From contig OY781533.1 of NCBI GenBank assembly GCA_963677015.1, positions 2,108,001 through 2,172,000 on the forward strand: a stretch of DNA of 64,000 nt, read 5' to 3'. Below the pieces are notes generated by a model. That model saw nothing but the letters and a program-made list of their open reading frames with translations. It ran no database searches and was not told the origin of the DNA. A program made the translations under genes and the position numbers. Source of the DNA: G963556115 sp963677015 (GTDB lineage: Bacteria; Planctomycetota; SZUA-567). Below are positions 8,787 through 16,808 of this stretch, one piece after another; the stretch's first letter is position 1, and each line of letters starts with the position of its first letter.

Positions 8787-9617
8787 TTAAAAAGAATTTT
8801 TATTATCAGTAACAGCACTCATACGCCGTTTCATGAGCGACCATACAAGAATAGCCACCCCTATCCCAAATGGAATAAGCGAGAGGTACTGCCCCATAGT
8901 AAAGCCGTGAGTCTGAGCCAGGTCTGTCTGATACTCCTTGAAGAACTCAACAAAAAACCGTAGCAGAAAATATAGCGACAGAAAGGTTCCGAAAAGCAAT
9001 CCCAACGGCCGCTTCTCTCCTCCGAACTTCCTATCCAGCAGCAACAATACCCCAAGAACCAGAAGCCCCATCAAAAACTCATACAGTTGAGAAGGGTGAC
9101 GCAACACCGCCCCACGGTCATAATACATAAACCGCACACCCCAGGGCAGATCTGTTTCCCGCCCCACAATACCGGAGTTCATAAAATTACCAAGGCGCAC
9201 TCCAGCCGCACCAATAGCGGCACTGAACGTAAACCGATCCATAATCTCCAGAAGCTTGAACTTATAAACCAGACAATATACTATTATTGCCAGAATAATT
9301 CCAATAGTCGCCCCGTGAGAAGCCAGTCCGCCACGCCAGAAATAAAGAATAGTTATCGGATCACGTTTATAAATATGCCAGTCATAAAAAAAACAATGCC
9401 CCAGTCTGGCCCCAACGATTGTTCCTATAACCCCGTAAAGCAAAAAATTATCGGCTTTCTTCTGCTCATACCCGCCACGCCGCATCTGCCACTTCCAGAA
9501 AAGAAAAGCAATCACCAGAGTAATGGCAAAAATAACTCCGTAGTAACGCACCTGTACCGGACCAACATGAAAAAGTACAGGATTAATATTATGCACAAAA
9601 CCAACTGTTTTATCCAA
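8787..9617 (-). CDS. lgt: Prolipoprotein diacylglyceryl transferase
   Basis: A 276-residue multi-pass inner-membrane enzyme that moves diacylglycerol from phosphatidylglycerol to the lipobox Cys of prolipoproteins. It shows the Lgt signature GVRLGNFMNSGIVGRETDLP with its conserved Arg/Asn, RHPSQLYEF, and the N-terminal VRYYGVIFAI. Seven hydrophobic segments are visible. The start is an unusual TTG at 9617 because no ATG or GTG precedes the first membrane segment; only three bases separate it from the scpB stop, so translation is probably coupled. Several lipobox proteins in this window are its likely substrates. Confidence 0.96.
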   Translation of the reverse strand: MDKTVGFVHNINPVLFHVGPVQVRYYGVIFAITLVIAFLFWKWQMRRGGYEQKKADNFLLYGVIGTIVGARLGHCFFYDWHIYKRDPITILYFWRGGLASHGATIGIILAIIVYCLVYKFKLLEIMDRFTFSAAIGAAGVRLGNFMNSGIVGRETDLPWGVRFMYYDRGAVLRHPSQLYEFLMGLLVLGVLLLLDRKFGGEKRPLGLLFGTFLSLYFLLRFFVEFFKEYQTDLAQTHGFTMGQYLSLIPFGIGVAILVWSLMKRRMSAVTDNKNSF

Positions 9618-9620
9618 AAC

Positions 9621-10700
9621 TCAGTCTTCCTCTCGTTTTATGTCAGAATCCTCGGTAGAACCTTCATTATCAGTAGATTGCTCACTTGGATCCTTACTGT
9701 CGCTTTCAGCATCAGCCGCCTCTATTTCTGTATCATCAGCTTCGATTACGACCGCGTCTTCTAGTTTACTGTGAACTTCAATAGAATCATCAGCCTCAGC
9801 TCCGCCGGCAACAACTTCAGGCGCAGGCAGATCGACCTTGGTAAGACGCCTCAATTCTGCAGCCATCGGCAGCATATCCAGTGATGCCAGTCCAAACTCC
9901 TGCAGAAATAAATCGGTGGTACCGTATAACAGCGGATACCCGATTACATCCATCTTCTTACCTACCGGCCTGATACTTCCACGCTCCATAAGCTGACGCA
10001 TAACCTGACCGCAACCGACACCACGCACCGCTTCAACCTCGGCTCTGGTTACCGGCTGCTTATAAGCAATAATAGCCAGAGTATCAAGTGCAGCCGGACT
10101 GAGTTTCTTGTCCTTTTCCTCCTTGACCGCCCTCTTGCCATATAACGCCTGCACATTGACGGCAAATTCAGCTCTAGTGAACATCTGAAACTTTTCAGCC
10201 ACTTCAACTATCTCAAAAGCCCGTTCCGTCTCCCGATATATCGTCTGCAGTTCTGCAATCGCTTCACCCACTGCTTCCCTGCGGATACGTGTCCCGGCAG
10301 CTTTGGCAATCTTTTCAATAGTCAGCGGCTCATCTGCTGCGAACAGTACCGCCTCGACCACCTGCACCAGCGGCATGGAAAATTCATCACTGTCATCAAT
10401 ACCCTCTGCCTCATCTTCCTCAGCTGAAACGTCCATATCCTCAGCAGTATCAGCTTCAGCAGCCGCAGAAGGTTCTGTATTATCCTCAATAGAAGCAGAG
10501 ATATCATCATCCTCGGTTTTCACACCCTCTTCTGCATCATCGTCACCAGCAGCATCAGAGTCAACGATTGAAGTTTCTGTCTCCGCCATAACGACAACAG
10601 AATCTTCACCGGGAGCAGCAGTATCCTCCGTCCCGGTTACATCATTATTATCCTGTACATCATCCCCGGTTATATTCTTATTACTCTCAACTTCACCCAT
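9621..10700 (-). CDS. scpB: Condensin subunit ScpB with acidic N- and C-terminal extensions
   Basis: The central part (about residues 110-280) is ScpB, the winged-helix partner of ScpA in the Smc condensin. LVQVVEAVLFAADEPLTIEK opens it, and LSPAALDTLAIIAYKQPVTR followed by AEVEAVRGVGC is the family signature. Unusually it is wrapped by about 105 residues of Asp/Glu/Ala/Ser-rich low complexity in front and about 70 behind; typical ScpB is near 200 aa, this is 359. I start at ATG 10700 because the site GAGTGG precedes it; TTG 10715 lacks one. No scpA or smc is in the window. It heads the envelope operon ending in the gmhA-like gene. Confidence 0.92.
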   Translation of the reverse strand: MGEVESNKNITGDDVQDNNDVTGTEDTAAPGEDSVVVMAETETSIVDSDAAGDDDAEEGVKTEDDDISASIEDNTEPSAAAEADTAEDMDVSAEEDEAEGIDDSDEFSMPLVQVVEAVLFAADEPLTIEKIAKAAGTRIRREAVGEAIAELQTIYRETERAFEIVEVAEKFQMFTRAEFAVNVQALYGKRAVKEEKDKKLSPAALDTLAIIAYKQPVTRAEVEAVRGVGCGQVMRQLMERGSIRPVGKKMDVIGYPLLYGTTDLFLQEFGLASLDMLPMAAELRRLTKVDLPAPEVVAGGAEADDSIEVHSKLEDAVVIEADDTEIEAADAESDSKDPSEQSTDNEGSTEDSDIKREED

Positions 10701-10770
10701 ACTTATTCCACTCAAAGCTGCAGACCAAAACCGCAGGCAGAAAACTACAATCCATTATATCATTCAGGGA

Positions 10771-10798
10771 TTTTACATTTTTATTATTCGCTGTCAAC
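10771..10798 (-). promoter_or_regulatory. Sigma70-type promoter of scpB-lgt-lolA-like-gmhA-like
   Basis: Minus strand: TTGACA (10798-10793), 16 bases, TAAAAT (10776-10771), about 70 bases upstream of scpB. A further TATAAT-like box lies at 10760-10755. Confidence 0.65.
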
Positions 10799-10933
10799 TC
10801 CAATCGTAAAACAGAACTTGAATCACAGACTTTTTTCTGTAAAATCTTTTGAAATATTGAGCTCCACCCTTATCATTACATTAAAAGCAATAATATTTAT
10901 AAGAAACTCTCAGAGCAAGGAAAATTATAATTA

Positions 10934-11914
10934 ATGGAAGCCTTCGATACCGGCAAAAAAGATATTGCCTACGAAAATAAACTCCGCCCCAGAATATTTG
11001 AAGATTTTCCCGGGCAGAGCCAGATCAAAGAGAATCTGGAAATTTATATCAGCGCTGCCAGAAAACGCTCTGAACCTCTTGATCATATACTCTTTTCCGG
11101 TCCTCCGGGACTCGGCAAAACCACCCTTGCCGGCATTATCAGTTCAGAGATGGAAACAGAGATGCGGGTAACCTCAGGACCGGCGCTTGAACGCCCGGCG
11201 GATCTGGCCGGTCTGCTGACCAGTCTGCAGGAAGGTGAAATCCTCTTTATTGATGAGATCCACCGTCTTTCAGCAGTTGTCGAAGAGTATCTCTACTCCG
11301 CTATGGAAGATTGGGCGATTGATGTAGTCATGGAATCAGGGCTTTACGCAAAAAGCGTTCACCTCAGCATTCCACGTTTCACCCTGATCGGCGCCACCAC
11401 CAGAGCTGGACTGCTTACCGCTCCCTTCCGGGCACGGTTCGGCATACAGGAGCGGCTGGAATATTATGCACCGGAGTTTCTCAGCCAGATACTCCACCGT
11501 TCTGCAAAAATTTTAAATATCGAGATTGATGATGCCGGTGCACTGGAAATTGCCAGACGCTGCCGCGGTACCCCGAGAATTGCCAACAGATTTCTATCCC
11601 GGGTGCGGGATGTTGCCGATGTAAAAGGGGAAGGAAAAATCAACCGTGAATTCGCCTGTATCGGACTGAACATGCTCGGAGTGGATGAAAATGGTCTGAC
11701 CGATATGGACAGGAAATATCTTGAATGCCTGCATCTGCACAATGGAGGCCCGGTAGGACTCAAAACCATCGCAATGAGCGTCGGCGAAGAGGATGACACA
11801 CTTGAAAATGTTTATGAACCATACCTGATACGAGAAGGCTATGTCAGTAAAACACCTCAGGGACGACGACTGGCACCCAAAGGTATGCTGGTGACAGAAA
11901 CCTTCAACAACTAA
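10934..11914 (+). CDS. ruvB: Holliday junction branch-migration helicase RuvB
   Basis: A 326-residue AAA+ motor that drives Holliday-junction migration with RuvA. Walker A is SGPPGLGKTT (about 55-64), Walker B is ILFIDEIHR (about 100-108), with the sensor GATTRAGLLTAPFRARFG and the C-terminal winged helix NGGPVGLKTIAMSVGEEDDT and YLIREGYVSKTPQGR. The usual DxxGQ entry motif reads DFPGQ. It is divergent from scpB across 233 bases. ruvA and ruvC are not in the window. It starts a four-gene plus-strand run with a methyltransferase, a SpoIID lipoprotein and an epimerase. I saw no convincing LexA-type operator upstream. Confidence 0.97.
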   Translation: MEAFDTGKKDIAYENKLRPRIFEDFPGQSQIKENLEIYISAARKRSEPLDHILFSGPPGLGKTTLAGIISSEMETEMRVTSGPALERPADLAGLLTSLQEGEILFIDEIHRLSAVVEEYLYSAMEDWAIDVVMESGLYAKSVHLSIPRFTLIGATTRAGLLTAPFRARFGIQERLEYYAPEFLSQILHRSAKILNIEIDDAGALEIARRCRGTPRIANRFLSRVRDVADVKGEGKINREFACIGLNMLGVDENGLTDMDRKYLECLHLHNGGPVGLKTIAMSVGEEDDTLENVYEPYLIREGYVSKTPQGRRLAPKGMLVTETFNN

Positions 11915-11926
11915 GGGAGAATGATA

Positions 11927-12607
11927 ATGGAACGAAAATTTGATTTTTTCGACAAAAGAGCGGCTGAGATGAATATTTCTCAGATGCACATTAAACGCAG
12001 CGAAAAAATTTCAGAAAATATTCGGGACAATATCCGTCTGGATCGAAATACCACCGAAATGCTTGACTTCGGCTGTGGTACCGGTCATCTTTCTTTCATT
12101 CTCTGCCACTATGTCAGAAGTGTAACCGCCGTGGACGGCTCCGAGCAGATGATATGCATGCTGAAAAACCGCATCTCCGAGAATAATATTGCGAACATTG
12201 ATGCAGTCAAACTTGATGTCGAACATGAAGTGCACACGCTCAAGGGCAAAAAATTCGACCTTATAACCAGTTCCATGGTACTGCATCATCTTGAAAAACC
12301 TGAAACCGTTATTCGGGAGCTGAAAAAGCTCCTTAAAGACGATGGCGTCATCTGTCTGGTTGATCTTGATTCAGAGGATGGTTCTTTTCATGACTTTGAT
12401 CCCTTCATACCACACCATGGTTTTGACCGCAATGAAATCAAAAAGATGCTTGAAAAACTCGGTTTTTTCTCGGTTACACTACATAGCCCGCTAACTATGA
12501 AAAAAACCGGCAAGGACAATATAACCCGAGAATTCTCTCTTTTCATGGCTATAGGCAGCGCCAGCCCGGAGATGCCCGCAAAAGCGGATCGAGGAGGAGA
12601 CCTCTAA
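11927..12607 (+). CDS. Class I SAM-dependent methyltransferase
   Basis: A 226-residue Rossmann methyltransferase. Motif I is MLDFGCGTGHLS (about 45-56), acidic motif II is TAVDGSEQM, and the post-II region LITSSMVLHHLEKP is of the small-molecule (Methyltransf_11/25) type. The substrate is not recognisable. The start is ATG 11927, 7 bases from GGGAG; the earlier ATG at 11921 is too close to that site. The gene begins 12 bases after ruvB and ends 3 bases before the SpoIID lipoprotein, so it is co-transcribed with both. No domain beyond the core is visible. Confidence 0.85.
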   Translation: MERKFDFFDKRAAEMNISQMHIKRSEKISENIRDNIRLDRNTTEMLDFGCGTGHLSFILCHYVRSVTAVDGSEQMICMLKNRISENNIANIDAVKLDVEHEVHTLKGKKFDLITSSMVLHHLEKPETVIRELKKLLKDDGVICLVDLDSEDGSFHDFDPFIPHHGFDRNEIKKMLEKLGFFSVTLHSPLTMKKTGKDNITREFSLFMAIGSASPEMPAKADRGGDL

Positions 12608-12610
12608 ATA

Positions 12611-13858
12611 ATGATCATCAAATATACATTGCGCATAATTATCCTGGGTATTGCTATTGGCCTGCTGCTCTTCTCAGGATGCAAGCAGCAGCCAAGCAAG
12701 AGTCAGATAAATCTTGCAATGTACCCAGAAAGAATAGAAGGCGAAGCGGATATCCGGGTACAGGTGCTTGAAACCAGAAGCAGCCTGGAACTTATTGTTG
12801 CCGGACCCTACAAACTTGTTGTCAAGGAACTCAATGGCAGAAGTCAGTCTGGAGGCGGCAGTAAACCGGTGACCATCCGGGTATCAACTATTGACAACGG
12901 TATCAAGCTGGGGATTAACTCCTACGAAACCGCAGAAATAATCCCTATCGGTAACACCAAAATAAGCATACGCTTTGTCGACGGCAACGGCAAAACGGTC
13001 ACAAAGAATTTTCCTGGAAGCTTTATCTTCTCACGTGAGAGATCAGGAAACCTGCGTGTGGTTGTAAAATTACCTATGGAACGCTATCTTATTGGAGTCC
13101 TGCCGAGTGAGATGCCGCTCTCATTTCCTCCTGAAGCTCTAAAAGCTCAGGCGGTAGCAGCGAGAACCTATGCGCTATACCAGATTAAATCCCGCAAAAC
13201 ACAACCATATGATGTCTATGCCGATGTCAGAAGCCAGATGTGGGTACCATCCAAAGAAGCGGATCCCCGTTCCCGAATGGCGGTCAATGCGACCCGTGGT
13301 CTTATTGTTACCGATAATTTTCGCCTCTTCCCAGCCTATTTCCACAGTGACTGCGGCGGCGAAACCGCAAAAGCCAAATATATTTTCGCGGCAAGCGATA
13401 TAACCCCGCTATCCGGACGTGAATGTCCACATGGTCCGCAAAGCTATAAGTGGCGTTATACAGTCAGTAAAGCCACTCTCTCTGCCCGCCTTACCAAAGG
13501 CGGTGTCAGCAGCGGCCGCATTCTGCGCATCGAAATTCTCGATGAGAATAAACGTCCTCTCCAGACTATTGGCAGAGTATACTTTATCAAGCTGTTTATG
13601 GACAACGGCGTAGTACAGACAGTACCGGCGAACAAATTCCGTATCGCCCTCGGTGCCGGCAAGAGCGAACTGGCCAGCACCTTCTTCAATGTATCCACTG
13701 ACAGCACCGGTAAAAACCTGACCTTCGAAGGACGAGGTTTCGGGCATGGCGTGGGAATGTGCCAGCATGGAGCAATGTATCTGGCCAAAGAAGGTCAGAA
13801 CTTTGATGAAATTTTAAAATTCTATTATCCCGGATCAACAATAGTAAAGGTTTGGTAA
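12611..13858 (+). CDS. SpoIID/LytB-domain lipoprotein (putative peptidoglycan glycan-strand enzyme)
   Basis: 415 residues. The N-terminus has a lipoprotein signal ending in LLFSG|C with Cys24, so it is a substrate of Lgt. The SpoIID domain starts near residue 155: MERYLIGVLPSEMPLSF, then EALKAQAVAARTYA, which includes the catalytic-type Glu of the SpoIID lytic transglycosylases. FHSDCGGETAKA and GRGFGHGVGMCQHGAM near the C-terminus complete it. The role inferred is cleavage of glycan strands stripped of stem peptides, outside the cytoplasm. It is directly followed, with no spacer, by a dipeptide epimerase of the murein-recycling type, suggesting a wall-turnover unit. This is not a sporulation context. 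Confidence 0.88.
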   Translation: MIIKYTLRIIILGIAIGLLLFSGCKQQPSKSQINLAMYPERIEGEADIRVQVLETRSSLELIVAGPYKLVVKELNGRSQSGGGSKPVTIRVSTIDNGIKLGINSYETAEIIPIGNTKISIRFVDGNGKTVTKNFPGSFIFSRERSGNLRVVVKLPMERYLIGVLPSEMPLSFPPEALKAQAVAARTYALYQIKSRKTQPYDVYADVRSQMWVPSKEADPRSRMAVNATRGLIVTDNFRLFPAYFHSDCGGETAKAKYIFAASDITPLSGRECPHGPQSYKWRYTVSKATLSARLTKGGVSSGRILRIEILDENKRPLQTIGRVYFIKLFMDNGVVQTVPANKFRIALGAGKSELASTFFNVSTDSTGKNLTFEGRGFGHGVGMCQHGAMYLAKEGQNFDEILKFYYPGSTIVKVW

Positions 13859-15046
13859 ATGCGAATAATTCAGATAAACATGTATCAGGTAAAGATACCT
13901 TTCCGCTTCTCATTCAAACATGCCGGCGCCCAAAGAAAGTTTGCCGAAAACATAATTGTTGAAGTCAAGACCGAAAAAGGAGCTACCGGCTTTGGTGAAG
14001 CCATCCCCAGAGAATATCTTACCGGTGAAACACTCGACAGTATCTGGGATGATATTGCGGAATACTGGGTACACCGGATTATGGATATTGAATTCAGCTT
14101 CTCACAGCCCCTGCACCAGCAACTGCTCCCACTTTATAAGGAAGCCAGCAAACTCCGCAAGCTCGCCTCATATGGTGCCCTGGATATCGCGATACACGCT
14201 GCGGCCTCTTACACCCGTGGTGAAAGCATTGCCGAACTTATCGGCTGTCCGCTGCAGTCTCCATACCTTACAGCTCCTCTGGGAGGTAAGTCTTTGGAAT
14301 CCATAAAAAAACTCAGCAAACTATTCAAAGCCCTAAGGTTCCGAGAATTCAAAATCAAAACCGGAATGGGTAAAGACGAAAAGAAAGTAGCGCTGGCACG
14401 TAAACTTCTCGGTGAGAGAGCAGATATACGGGTCGACTCAAACCGCGCCTGGAGTCTTGAAGAAGCTCTTGAACTAATCCCGCAACTGCAGAATTACGGT
14501 GTGAATACTTTTGAGGAGCCGGTTAATAATATTAATGAAATGGCTTTTCTTAAGCGCACACTCGACGTCGATATAATGGCGGATGAATCCCTCTGCAGTT
14601 ATGAAGACGCGCTCAAACTTGTTGAGCTTGACGCCGCATCAACCTGGAATCTGCGTCTGGGTAAAAACGGCGGTTTCACCGGTATTATCGAATTGATCAA
14701 ACTGGCAGAGGCAAATAATATCAAGCCCAGCCTGGGAGTGCTTGTCGGCGAGACCTCAGTACTCTCAGAAGCCTCACTTGCCATCACCGGGCTTACCGAT
14801 TTCTCTCACGTGGAGTACGGTTTCAACAAGATTCTGCTCAAGTCAGATCCGTTTATCAACGCCACCCCTGGATATTTCGGCAGACCACGTGTAAATCCAG
14901 CCAGAAGCGGACTCGGACTGGTAATGCTGAGAAAGAAAATAAAACGCTGCAAAAAACGTGAAACAACACTCAATAACGGAGTATACTCTCCGCCGAAGCA
15001 TCAGCGTAAAAGCTTTATCAGCGATCTCTCATTCTTCCGTAAATAA
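13859..15046 (+). CDS. Enolase-superfamily dipeptide epimerase (probable L-Ala-D/L-Glu epimerase)
   Basis: 395 residues with an enolase-superfamily capping domain and TIM barrel. The catalytic set is visible: the KxK pair in FKIKTGMG (about 163-165), metal ligands in RVDSNRAW, FEEPVNN and MADESLC, and the second Lys in LRLGKNGG (about 268). This arrangement matches the muconate-lactonising/dipeptide epimerase subgroup, where L-Ala-D-Glu from murein is converted to L-Ala-L-Glu. The ATG abuts the SpoIID stop codon, which fits murein recycling. After the barrel comes a 45-residue basic tail that ends inside the 3' end of miaA (29-base convergent overlap). Specificity for another dipeptide is possible. 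Confidence 0.82.
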   Translation: MRIIQINMYQVKIPFRFSFKHAGAQRKFAENIIVEVKTEKGATGFGEAIPREYLTGETLDSIWDDIAEYWVHRIMDIEFSFSQPLHQQLLPLYKEASKLRKLASYGALDIAIHAAASYTRGESIAELIGCPLQSPYLTAPLGGKSLESIKKLSKLFKALRFREFKIKTGMGKDEKKVALARKLLGERADIRVDSNRAWSLEEALELIPQLQNYGVNTFEEPVNNINEMAFLKRTLDVDIMADESLCSYEDALKLVELDAASTWNLRLGKNGGFTGIIELIKLAEANNIKPSLGVLVGETSVLSEASLAITGLTDFSHVEYGFNKILLKSDPFINATPGYFGRPRVNPARSGLGLVMLRKKIKRCKKRETTLNNGVYSPPKHQRKSFISDLSFFRK

Positions 15047-15980
15047 GCTCCAGGATATCATCCTTACTCATCGAGGTATCAAGAGCTATACGCTCACAGG
15101 GAAATTTTCTAAACCAGGTACACTGGCTCTTTGCCAGATGCCTGGTATTTTTTTTCAGTGTCTCCACCGCTTCCTCCAGAGACTGCGCACCGGAAAAATA
15201 CGGAAAGAACTCCTTATAGCCCACCGCCTGCAAAGGAGTACGCGAGAATTCTTCCCGCCGCCGGTAAACATACTCCGCCTCAGTCAGTAATCCGCGCTCA
15301 AGCATAAGATCCACCCGTGCTTCAATTCTTTTATACAGCTCAGCACGCGGCCAGTCCAGAAGCAGCATAGTAAAATCATAACGCAGTTCACCTCTGAATG
15401 CACCGTCATCATCATGAAAGCCGCTCCACTCATTCCGACTGCCACTCACCGGTTTTCCGGTAAGTGTAATAACCTCCAATGCCCGCACAACCCTGCGTAT
15501 ATCGTTATAATGATACTTTAAGGCCGATACAGGATCCAATTCCTGCAACCGCCGATGCAACGCCTCATTACCATGTTCACCGGCATAAGCTCTCAGTTCT
15601 TCACGCAAGGCACTGTCCTTCGCCGGTGCCTCGAATATTCCTTCCAGCAGTCCTTTATAATATAACGCTGTACCACCGGAGAGTAGCGGTATTTTACCCC
15701 TTGAAACAATGTCACCTATTGCCGAATCCGCCGCCGCGACATACTCTCCCACCGAAAAATCGTCATATGTCGGCTCTATCAGATCCAGACAGTGATGACG
15801 CACCGCGCTGCGCATTTCAGCAGTAGCTTTGGCGGTTCCTACATCGAGAGTCCGGTAAATTTTCATAGAATCAACCGAAACGATCTCCGCACCAAGACGT
15901 GGCGCCAAGGCAAAGGCTGCAGACTCCTTTCCAGAAGCGGTTGGCCCGAGAATTATCGTAATCGCAGTTTTTTCACCCAT
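15018..15980 (-). CDS. miaA: tRNA dimethylallyltransferase
   Basis: Transfers a dimethylallyl group to adenosine 37 of tRNAs reading U-starting codons. 320 residues. The P-loop is ILGPTASGKE (10-19), VDSMKIYR is the substrate-binding segment after it, and HHCLDLIEP and YHYNDIRRVVRALEV are conserved. CTWFRKFP is the usual C-terminal motif (FRxxxTRWFR-like). The ATG overlaps the ribE stop by one base (TGATG), so the two are translationally coupled. The 3' end overlaps the convergent epimerase. miaB, which acts next on the same base, is also in this window at 19.3-20.6 kb. Confidence 0.95.
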   Translation of the reverse strand: MGEKTAITIILGPTASGKESAAFALAPRLGAEIVSVDSMKIYRTLDVGTAKATAEMRSAVRHHCLDLIEPTYDDFSVGEYVAAADSAIGDIVSRGKIPLLSGGTALYYKGLLEGIFEAPAKDSALREELRAYAGEHGNEALHRRLQELDPVSALKYHYNDIRRVVRALEVITLTGKPVSGSRNEWSGFHDDDGAFRGELRYDFTMLLLDWPRAELYKRIEARVDLMLERGLLTEAEYVYRRREEFSRTPLQAVGYKEFFPYFSGAQSLEEAVETLKKNTRHLAKSQCTWFRKFPCERIALDTSMSKDDILELIYGRMRDR

Positions 15981-16645
15981 CAGACAAATCCGTTATTCGC
16001 CAGAAAATCCATATCAATACCACCGGAAGTACTCGCCTCCGTAGTTACTCCCCCGCAGCTTACCAGTCTGGCAATATAACGAGCAAGGACGTCAACCTCC
16101 AAATTAACCTCATCACCGATACCAAGGTATTTCAATCTGGTCTCACTGGCGGTATGCGGAATAATGCTTACTGTAAATGTATCTTCATACACCGCAGAAA
16201 TAGTCAGAGATATACCATCAATGGTAATCGATCCCTTCTCCGCAAACATGGCTTTAATTCCACCGGGAAGAGTAAAATACCAGACTTGAGAACTGCCTTC
16301 GGGGCGAATATCGGTGATACTGCCGACAGCGTCAACATGGCCCAGCACAAAGTGCCCGTCCAGACTGTCTCCGACCTTAAGCGCCGCTTCCAGATTGACC
16401 ATACTGCCTTTATTCAACCGTCCTAGATTCGAACGCCTGATAGTCTCCTCAACCGCACAGAAGGTAGCCACTGCACCAGCAGTGACCGAAGTTACGGTCT
16501 GACACACCCCGTTTATCGCTATTGAAGCTCCAACTTGAGGAAGAGCCTCAAGCCCGCTGACATCCACCTCCAGCTCCCGGGCACCACCAGAAAGCGGAGT
16601 TGAAGATACTATTTTACCTACAGCTTGAACAAGTCCTGTGAACAT
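15980..16645 (-). CDS. ribE: Riboflavin synthase, alpha subunit
   Basis: Dismutates two 6,7-dimethyl-8-ribityllumazines into riboflavin and a pyrimidinedione. 221 residues consist of two tandem lumazine-binding repeats. The N-terminus MFTGLVQAVGKI is diagnostic. The first repeat has INGVCQTVTSV and the second has SITIDGISLTIS and VSIIPHTASETRL. I start at ATG 16645, 8 bases after AGAGG, which removes six upstream codons. No other rib gene is adjacent, so the ribE-miaA pairing is idiosyncratic. Confidence 0.95.
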   Translation of the reverse strand: MFTGLVQAVGKIVSSTPLSGGARELEVDVSGLEALPQVGASIAINGVCQTVTSVTAGAVATFCAVEETIRRSNLGRLNKGSMVNLEAALKVGDSLDGHFVLGHVDAVGSITDIRPEGSSQVWYFTLPGGIKAMFAEKGSITIDGISLTISAVYEDTFTVSIIPHTASETRLKYLGIGDEVNLEVDVLARYIARLVSCGGVTTEASTSGGIDMDFLANNGFV

Positions 16646-16761
16646 TATGTAATCCTCTTGCATTTTACACCAAAATATATTATGCTATTATTCTACTTAG
16701 TATAATAAGGATACCGTATAGTTTTTCAATAGCCAAGTAAGAATACACAGGTATCAGTATC

Positions 16762-16791
16762 TTGCAATTATAGTTTTAACTGGCTTATATT
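16762..16791 (+). promoter_or_regulatory. Candidate promoter of the McsB-like kinase gene
   Basis: TTGCAA (16762-16767), 18 bases, TATATT (16786-16791), ending 17 bases before the ATG. Such a short distance means a very short 5' leader. Confidence 0.5.
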
Positions 16792-16808
16792 AATAAGGTT
16801 AACGTCTT

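Noticed and set aside
10701..10933. A LexA-type operator between scpB and ruvB
   Set aside because: Only partial GAAC-like half-sites and weak plus-strand promoter boxes are seen; nothing symmetric enough to call.
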